Positions 57,415 through 64,000 of a DNA stretch of 64,000 bases are shown in pieces (the stretch's first letter is position 1; each line of letters starts with the position of its first letter). Position numbers and translations under genes: made by a program. Source of the stretch: Phascolarctos cinereus (taxonomy: Eukaryota > Chordata > Mammalia > Diprotodontia > Phascolarctidae); NCBI RefSeq assembly GCF_002099425.1, contig NW_018344193.1:1528501-1592500 (forward strand), read 5' to 3'. The notes under the pieces were generated by a model, which made no database searches, was not told where the DNA came from, and saw nothing but the letters and a program-made list of their open reading frames with translations.

Positions 57415-57650
57415 TAAGAGGCAGCTAGCTTGGATAGAGAGTCAGCTTTGAATCCAGGAAGACCTGATATTCAAGTCTAGCCTCTGACACACTGGTTGTG
57501 AGACTCTGGTCACGTCACTTAGCCTCTCAATGTTTTAGACAACTCTTTAATAATTTAAGTGGCAGAAAAGGTACTGAATTGTTTTGGCCAAAGGAGTTTC
57601 CTTGTCTAGGGATTCCCTAAATCAATGAAATCAGAGGCTGAGAACTCATA
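57415..57650 (+). repeat. Marsupial tRNA/CORE SINE, sense, near full length
   Basis: GAGGCAGCTAGCTTGGATAGAGAGTCAGC, GGAAGACCTGATATTCAAGTCTAGCCTCTGACAC, CTCTGGTCACGTCACTTAGCCTCTC, CAGAAAAGGTACTGAATTG and GGAGTTTCCTTGTCTAGGGATTCCCTAAATCAATGAAATCAGAGG. It serves as the sense reference for the antisense copies elsewhere. Confidence 0.8.
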
Positions 57651-57734
57651 CTTTAATATTGGTTTTATGATTTAGAATAACACTAAGACTTTTGGGATAC
57701 ACTGTATCTATTGTATCAGGAAGCTGATATAAAC

Positions 57735-58890
57735 TGAGAGGAAGGCATGGAGAGAGAGAAAGAAAAAATGCGAGAATAGTAATCATCAAAACAATTTGGT
57801 ACTCATTAATTGATCAGGGTAACAGATTTACATACAAAAGACGCAGGAATGAATTAATGTAATGTGGTCAATAAATCTAAAGACATCAACTATTGGAATA
57901 AGGTCTTACTTCTATAAAAACTACTGGTAATGCTGGAAAAGTCTGGGAAAAGTTAGGTTTAGATCAACATCTCATATCAGAGCACAATAAGTTCCAAGTG
58001 GATATATGACCTTGACCTAGGGTGGGGAACCTGAGGCCTCCAGACCACATGTGGCCTTCTAGGTCCTTGGGTGCGGCCTTTTAACTGAGTCCAAGTTTTA
58101 CAGAACAAATCCTTTTATTAAGGGGATTTGTTCTATGAAGTTTGGATTCAATCAAAGGGCACAGCTTAAGGACCTAAATAGCTATATGTGACCATGAGGC
58201 TGCAGGTTCCTGACCCCTGACTTAGACTTTCATATCACAAACAAATTAGAGGAGATAAGGAAATACCTTTTATAATTAAGGATAGAGAAAGAGTTCTTTA
58301 CCTAACAAGGGTGTCTGGCACATAGTAGGTGTTTAATAAATGTTTACTGAATTGAACTGAATGCAGAAGATCACAAGAGATAAAATAGATAATTCTGAAT
58401 ACATAAAATTTGTTTTTTCACAAATAAAATCAATACAATTAAAATAAGAATGGAAAAAAATCTTATAGCCAGATTCCCTGAAAAGGCCTATTATTCAGGG
58501 CACATAGAGAACTAAAAATATATATAAGAAGAACAACTATTATCTAACAGATAAATCATCAAAAAGATATGAACAGACAGTTCTCAAAAAAAAGCAAGCT
58601 AACAACAAGATTTTTTTTAATGTTATAAATCACTAATAATGACAGAAATATAAATTAAAACAATTCTTAAGGTTTCACTTTACACCCAACAGATTGCTCA
58701 AAATGACAGAAGGGAAAAATAACAATTTTTATAAGTCAAGTGGAAGGACAGGCACATAGAATGTAACTGTGAAATGTTCCAGCCATCTTGAAAAGCAATT
58801 TGGAGCTATATCCAAAAAGTCACTTATGCATAACCCACTGAAACCACTATTCAATACAAGAATCAACTATAATTCTAGAAATTGATGATG
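57735..58890 (+). repeat. L1 ORF2 3' part, interrupted by a hAT element
   Basis: ATCAAAACAATTTGGTACTCATTAATTGATCAGGGTAACAG, CTATTGGAATAAGGTCTTACTTC and GGTTTAGATCAACATCTCATATCAG are L1 ORF2 beyond the RT. After the hAT (58017-58219) it goes on with TTAGACTTTCATATC, an L2/SINE tail insert at 58308-58362, AGATATGAACAGACAGTTCTC and TTTGGAGCTATATCC. No intact frame. Confidence 0.7.
58017..58219. mobile_element. Palindromic hAT-type MITE, 203 bp
   Basis: The two halves are reverse complements across about 95 bases each: GGTGGGGAACCTGAGGCCTC ... CAAGTTTTACAGAACAAATCC against GGATTTGTTCTATGAAGTTTGG ... GAGGCTGCAGGTTCCTGACCCC. The 8-bp flanks ACCTTGAC (58009-58016) and ACTTAGAC (58220-58227) match at six of eight bases, as expected for an old hAT duplication. 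It lies inside L1 sequence and so post-dates that L1. Confidence 0.85.
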
Positions 58891-58892
58891 AA

Positions 58893-59095
58893 GCATGATG
58901 AGGAAACTCCCTCGGCCAAAGTAGTTCATTACCTTCTCTGCTACTTACGGTGTTAGAGAATTGTCTAAAACAGTGAGAGGCTAAGTGACATGACCAGAGT
59001 CTCAAAACCAGTAGGTATCAGAGGCTAAACTTGAATCCCAGGTCTTCCTGAATTCAAGGTTGGTTTTCTATCTGAGCTAGCTGCCTCTCAGTCAA
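58893..59095 (-). repeat. Marsupial tRNA/CORE SINE, antisense
   Basis: GATGAGGAAACTCCCTCGGCCAAAGTAG, CCTTCTCTGCTACTTACGGTGTTAGAGAATTGTC, GTGAGAGGCTAAGTGACATGACCAGAGTCTC and GAGCTAGCTGCCTC at the head. Confidence 0.75.
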
Positions 59096-59099
59096 TTAT

Positions 59100-59937
59100 G
59101 GGCATAAAGAATTTAAGCCATAAATGGGCTTCCTAAGGAAAGAACAAACAAACAAAACCAGGACCAAATGGATTTAAAAATGAATTCCACCAAACATTTC
59201 AAGAACAATTCCAATACTACATAAACTAGGGAAAAAACAGGTAAAGAGGGAATTCTAACAAATTCTTTCTAAGACAATATGGTTTTTATACATAAAATAA
59301 AGAGAGTCAAACCAGAGAAAGAAAACTATTTGCCAACTTTCCTTAATAATATTGATGCATAAAGTTTAAATAAAGTACCAGCAAGGAGATTACTGAAATA
59401 TATCACAAAGATCATACACTACAACCACAGGCTAGATTTATACTGGGAATGCAGTCACTGGATTAGTATTAGTTAAACTGTAAGTAAAATTGACCATAGA
59501 ATAAAACAAAAATCATGATTGACAGATTCAGAAAAAGTTTTTTGACAAAATATAATACCCATTCTGTTGAAAAAAACAAACACTAGAAAACAGAGGAATA
59601 AAAAGAGTTTTTCTTAAAATGTTAATTAGTCTAAAACAAAGAGCAAGCATTTTATCTGTAATGGGGATAAATTAGAAGGCATTCCAATAAAACCAGAGAT
59701 GAAGCAAGGCCATCTGTAATCACCATTACCACTGAACACTGTACTAGAAATTGTAACTATAGCAATAAGACAAGAAAAAGAAATTGAAGAAATAGGCAAT
59801 AAGGAAACAAAACTATCACTCTTTGCAGATGATAGAATGGTATATTTAGAGAACTCCAGAAAGTCAACTAAAAAACTAGTTGGAACAATTAACAATTTTA
59901 GCAAAGTTGCAGGGTATAAAATAAACCCATATAAATA

Positions 59938-59979
<42 letters not shown>

Positions 59980-61790
59980 TTAATATATTACCAACAAAAT
60001 CTAATAGGTAGATATAGAGAAATTCCATTTGAAATAACTATAGACAGTATAAAATACTTGGGAATCTACCTGCCAAGACACACCCAGGAAATATATGAAC
60101 ACAATTAAAAAAAAGCCTCTTCACACAAAAATGCATCTAAGTGATCAGAAAATAATAATTGCTCATGGGTAGACAGAATCAATAAAATAAAAAATGACAA
60201 TACAACCTAAATTAATTCACTTATTCAGTGCCACAGTAACCAAACTACCAAAGAATTACTTTATATAGAGATAAAAGCATTTTTTAAAAATTTATCTGGA
60301 GGAACAAAAAATCAAGAGTCAATGGGGGGGAAAAACCATAAAGGAATGAGGCTGAGCAGTACCAGATCTTAAACTATACTACAAAGCTGGAATCAATCAA
60401 ACAATTTGGTACTGGGTAAGAAAAAAAATGGTTGATCAATGGAACAGATTAGGTACATGCATACAGAAGTAAATAACCACAGTAACCTAGTATTAATAAA
60501 CCCAAAGATCCCAGTTATTGGGGCAAGAACTTCTTATGCTACAAAAAACTACTGGGAAAAGTAGTCTGGTAGGAACCTGACATAAACCAACACCTTATAC
60601 TGTATACCAAGATAAGCTCAAAATGGAGACATGATTTAGACAAAGGGTTATATAAGCAAATTAGGGGAGCAAAGAAGAAATTACCTATCAAATCTATGTA
60701 TAGGGGAAGAGTTCATGACCAAAAAAGAGAAAAAGAGGCTCATAGGAAGTATAAGGGAGAATTCTGATTGCAAAAAAACAAAAAAGTTTTTGCACAAACA
60801 AAACCAATGAAGCTAAAATGAGAAGGAAAGCAAAAAACTGGTTCAATATCTTTGCAACAATTTTCTGCTAAGATCTCATTTCTCAAATACATAAAGAAAT
60901 GAACCAAATACATAAGAATAAGATCCATTCACTGACTGATACTGGTCAAGAGATATGAACTGGCAGATTTCAGAGGAAGAAGTCAAAACTATCAATGTTC
61001 AAAAGAAAAAATGCCCTAAACCACTAATTATTGGAGAAATGCAAATTAAAATAACTCTGAGATACTATCTCATCAGAGTGGCTAATATGGCAAGAAAGGA
61101 AAAAGACAAATGCTGGAGGGAAAGTGGAAAAATAGACACTATTGGGGAAGCTGTGAACTAGTCCAACCATTCTGGAAAGCAATTTGGAACTATGCCCAAA
61201 AGGCTATAAAACTGTACATACCCTGTAACCCAGTAATATCACTACTATATCCCAAAGAGATCCAAGAAAAATGAAAAGGACCTATATGTAGAAAAATATT
61301 TATAGCCACTCTCTTTGTGATGGTAAAGAACTGAAAACTGAGGGGAAGCCCATCAACTAGGCAATAGCTGAAGGAGTTATAGTATTAATTGTTGGGGAAC
61401 ATATTGTGTTGTAAGAAATGATGAAGAAGATAGTTTCAGAAAAACCTGGGAAGATTTATATGAACGGATGTAAAGTGAAGAAGTAGAACCAGACAATAAT
61501 TTACACAGTAACAGCAATATTGTAATCAACTGTGAGAGACTTAGTGACTCTGATCAACTCCAAAAGACTCATGATAAAAATGCTATCCACCTCCAGGTGG
61601 AATATTGATGAATTCAAAGTAAAGATGTAAGAAAATTTTTTTCTTTTTTAAATTTGGAACATGACTAATACAAAAATTCATTTTGCATGATTTCATATTT
61701 CTATTTTTTGCCTTGTCAATGGGTGGGGAGACTGAATATAAAATAAAATTGAAAAGATTAAATTAAAAACAAAGAAGAAAAAGAAAAGGC
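59100..61790 (+). repeat. L1 LINE 3' half (RT to 3' end), old subfamily
   Basis: Starts within ORF2 upstream of the RT core (GGACCAAATGGATTTAAAAATGAATTCCACCAAACATTTC). The catalytic segment lies at 59690-59840 (AAACTATCACTCTTTGCAGATGATAG, encoding KLSLFADD). It continues through the C-terminal domain (ISEEEVKTINVQKKKCPKPL and ITLRYYLIRVANMARKEKDK at 60955-61161) to a 3' UTR ending in A-rich sequence near 61780. A (CA)n tract at 59940-59978 interrupts it just after the RT box. Many frame breaks. Confidence 0.85.
59940..59978. repeat. (CA)n microsatellite inside L1 RT
   Basis: About 19 CA units inserted after AAACCCATATAAATAATA; L1 sequence resumes at once (TATTACCAACAAAATCTAATAGG). Confidence 0.97.
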
Positions 61791-62130
61791 CCTTAATAAA
61801 GCCCTTAATAACCTGGCTCCAAATGACATTTGCGTTCTTATTTCACATTACTTCATTTTATGAACTTTTTGTTCCAGTTGAACTTGCCTGCTTGCAGTTC
61901 TCCAAACTTGGCATTTCTATCTCCTGCCACTGTACTATACCCTACACACTACATGCATTCCCTTCACACCTTCACCTCTTAGAATCTTCATCATGATTCA
62001 AGATTCAACTGTAGTGCTATTACCTACAGAAAATATTTCCTGATCCCCTTTCATCTCCTTTCTCTGAACTAGATATAGAAAGCATTTCTGAACTGATCCC
62101 CATGACAAATTTCCTGGATCAGTTGTCGTT
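61791..62130 (+). repeat. L2 LINE 3' portion, sense
   Basis: AAAGCCCTTAATAACCTGGCTCCAAATGACATTTGC, TTGTTCCAGTTGAACTTGCCTGCTTGCAGTTCTCC, TGCATTCCCTTCACACCTTCACCTCTTAGAATC and TTTCCTGATCCCC follow the L2 3' order closely. Confidence 0.8.
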
Positions 62131-62459
62131 CTTATTCAGACTACTCTCTTAAACTGCTCTTGCCCATGAGAACAAGTCATTCACAAGTCAGCATGTGATC
62201 AGGAGTTAGAGAATGCAGGGAAGTCAATACCAACAGTCTGTATTATCTTACCTGATGACCAATTTCTCATGTATAAATTCCAGTTCCTAATCTTTTCCTC
62301 TAGTTCCCACAATGGTAAACTCTGTATTAAACCAATATCATTCTTTGACAACTAATTCCTCAGAATAATGTAATGAGGACTGGTATGTGCACTCCCTATT
62401 ACACAAATGTATGTGTAGAAACATATATACATAAGAAAATTCGATATTTATAATATTTC
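62131..62459. other. Intron 1, unassigned
   Basis: No recognised repeat or gene. Confidence 0.4.
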
Positions 62460-62700
62460 TTTTCAATTACAAAGCACTTTGAATATGTTACATCATTTGA
62501 TACTCACAGCCCTATAAGGCAGGTAATACAAATGGTAATTTCATTTTATTGTACATTAAAAGATACTAAGCCTTAGACAAAATATGTGAATAGTTCAAGG
62601 TCACATATCAAAGGGTGGAACTGGAATATGAATCAATCTTCTTATTCTACATCCAGTTATTCTTTATACCACACCATATTACCTCTTATCAGTCAACAAA
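62460..62700 (-). repeat. tRNA-headed/CORE SINE, antisense
   Basis: AAAGCACTTTGAATATGTTACATCATTTGATACTC, AGCCCTATAAGGCAGGTAATAC, TTCAAGGTCACATATCAAAGGG and CTTTATACCACACCATATTACCTC. Confidence 0.7.
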
Positions 62701-62789
62701 TGTTGCCTTTATGTATGTGTCTAAATTAATTTAAGTCTCCAACTTACTAACATTACTTAGCCACAAGACCAAATCTTACTTCTTTAGCT

Positions 62790-63115
62790 GATGCTACAGT
62801 AACCCATCACTACTTGTTACTAATCCTCCCTATAGCCTTTCCTCTTCAACACCACTGGCTCCACCGCTGACATCACCACCCCTACCTTGCCTTGCTGTTG
62901 ACAGAGTCTCCTAAGGATCTCTCCTCAATCCTCTTCTGTCAACCCCCTTACCAATACCATTCATTTCACAGCTTCAATTATCAGCTTTATTAAAATGACT
63001 CCCCCCCACTTTTTTTAATCTCCAGCCTGGATTTCTCCCTTGAACTTCTTTCCTACCTCTCAAATATAGCCCTTTAGATTTCCAGCTTACCCTGCCCTGA
63101 ACTCAACATAGTCTC
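62790..63115 (+). repeat. Probable L2 LINE fragment, sense
   Basis: C/T-rich sequence with CTAATCCTCCCTATAGCCTTTCC, CTTTATTAAAATGACTCC and GATTTCCAGCTTACCCTGCCCTGAACTCAACATAGTC in keeping with L2 coding parts. Decayed; low certainty. Confidence 0.45.
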
Positions 63116-63119
63116 ATAG

Positions 63120-63425
63120 GCTTCACTAGAAGGAACCTTAGAGATTGGAGCGAGCTCTAGACTTACATCAACAAAGAAATGGGTTAGAATCCCACCTCAG
63201 ACAATAGCGGTGTGACCCTGGACAAGTCACTCAATTTCTGAGCCTCAGCTTATTGATTCTTAAAATGGGATAATGTCTGAGGATGGACATTACTCCAACT
63301 TGACTTTATAGAAAAGGAAAATGGGACCTAGAGAAGTTAAGTGACTTAGCCAGCATCACAGAGTTAATAATTACAGAGCCAGAACTTGAACCTGTGCTCT
63401 CTAACTTTAAATTTAGTAGTCATTT
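63120..63425. repeat. Two opposed SINE fragments
   Basis: 63150-63285 in sense (GCGAGCTCTAGACTTACATC, GGTGTGACCCTGGACAAGTCACTCAATTTC) followed by 63300-63425 antisense (TATAGAAAAGGAAAATGGGACCTAGAGAAGTTAAGTGACTTAGCC, GAGCCAGAACTTGAACCTGTGCTC). Confidence 0.65.
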
Positions 63426-63429
63426 CACT

Positions 63430-63885
63430 TCCACTCATCTTCCTTTTAAAAACTGCACTTTCTCTTATATTACTGTTTCTAAGGCTGGAGTCTCCCAGTT
63501 ACTCAGGCTCAAAAGCCAAGTAATCCTTGACTTTCCTTCATGACCCACATTAAATCAGCTGCCCAAGTTCTACCAAATTTAATTCTGAAGTCTCTCTCTC
63601 AGTCCTCTATTCTCTACTCCTACTAATACCCACTTCCTCTACCAACCCTACCTAGAGAAATGGACCCTTCGTTATTGGAGTCATTCAAGTGACTTTTTAA
63701 CTTCTCCTGGGCATTTAGTTATTTTCTAATTTGTGAGATACATACATACACAAATGTATATCTATGTATATATCATTGCTGAATTTTAAGTTACTTGAGA
63801 ACAAGGACTGTATGTATCTTCATCTTTGTATTCCTAGTAGTTAACAGATTATCATGTTTATTCAGTAGGTACTGAATAAACATGT
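63430..63885 (+). repeat. L2 LINE fragments including a 3' tail, sense
   Basis: CTCCCAGTTACTCAGGCTCAAAAGCCAAGTAATCCTTGACTTTCC and AAATCAGCTGCCCAAGTTCTACC are late RT; TTAAGTTACTTGAGAACAAGGACTGTATGTATC and TAGGTACTGAATAAACATGTT are a worn L2 tail. Confidence 0.6.
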
Positions 63886-64000
63886 TTAAATAGATCTGTA
63901 AGTTCATCAATTAGGATGTTCTTTCCAATGATGCAGATTACAATCCATCCATGTCTGTCCATCATGCACAACTCTTGTTCATGTCTTCCCAACATGCTAA

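Noticed and set aside
44971-64000. First MYCBP2 exon and promoter
   Set aside because: The expected first exon encodes a GC-rich Ala/Gly/Pro-rich N-terminus; nothing like it and no CpG-dense stretch is present to the right of exon 2.

Overview
The window is vertebrate genomic DNA, AT-rich and intron-dominated. It is almost certainly from a marsupial. The evidence is many copies of tRNA-headed SINEs beginning GGGGCAGCTAGGTGG, a long 3' SINE tail (AAATGGCAAACCACTCCAGTATC...) and a divergent marsupial-type L1. There are no bacterial-style genes, no tRNA or rRNA genes and no CRISPR array. I saw no retroviral or LTR element I could defend.

One host gene covers the window. Eight coding exons on the minus strand, all with GT-AG borders and compatible phases, join into 376 uninterrupted codons that match the N-terminal part of MYCBP2 (PAM/Phr1/Highwire), the very large RING-Cys-Relay E3 ubiquitin ligase of axon development and degeneration. 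In gene order they are 44895-44970, 30243-30458, 11913-12066, 7695-7891, 7242-7484, 6884-6955, 5436-5532 and 2053-2126. I number them exons 2 to 9, assuming that one GC-rich first coding exon lies beyond the right edge. The window therefore runs from inside intron 1 (right edge) to inside intron 9 (left edge). All exons precede the RCC1-like domain.

The rest is intron with layered repeats. The oldest layer is L2/CR1-clade LINE and MIR/CORE-type SINE debris. Above it lie hAT DNA elements (15076-15693 and a palindromic element at 58017-58219, both with 8-bp target duplications), then tRNA-headed SINEs with clear duplications, and then L1. The youngest-looking L1s are a full-length but disabled minus-strand L1 at 32232-38839 (intron 2) and a plus-strand L1 at 26905-29140 (intron 3). 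The second has lost nearly all of ORF2, sits inside a SINE, and that SINE sits inside an L2.

Two arrangements deserve attention. The two related L1s form a roughly 2-kb inverted pair on either side of MYCBP2 exon 3, a 216-nt exon with phase 0 at both ends, which is the geometry that favours RNA pairing, exon skipping or circular RNA. At 51960-52690 two SINE copies and the same 27-bp flank face each other around a GATA/GACA microsatellite, forming a large foldback. Repeat family names are from memory of marsupial repeats and are approximate; boundaries without a stated target duplication are good to about 10-30 bases.
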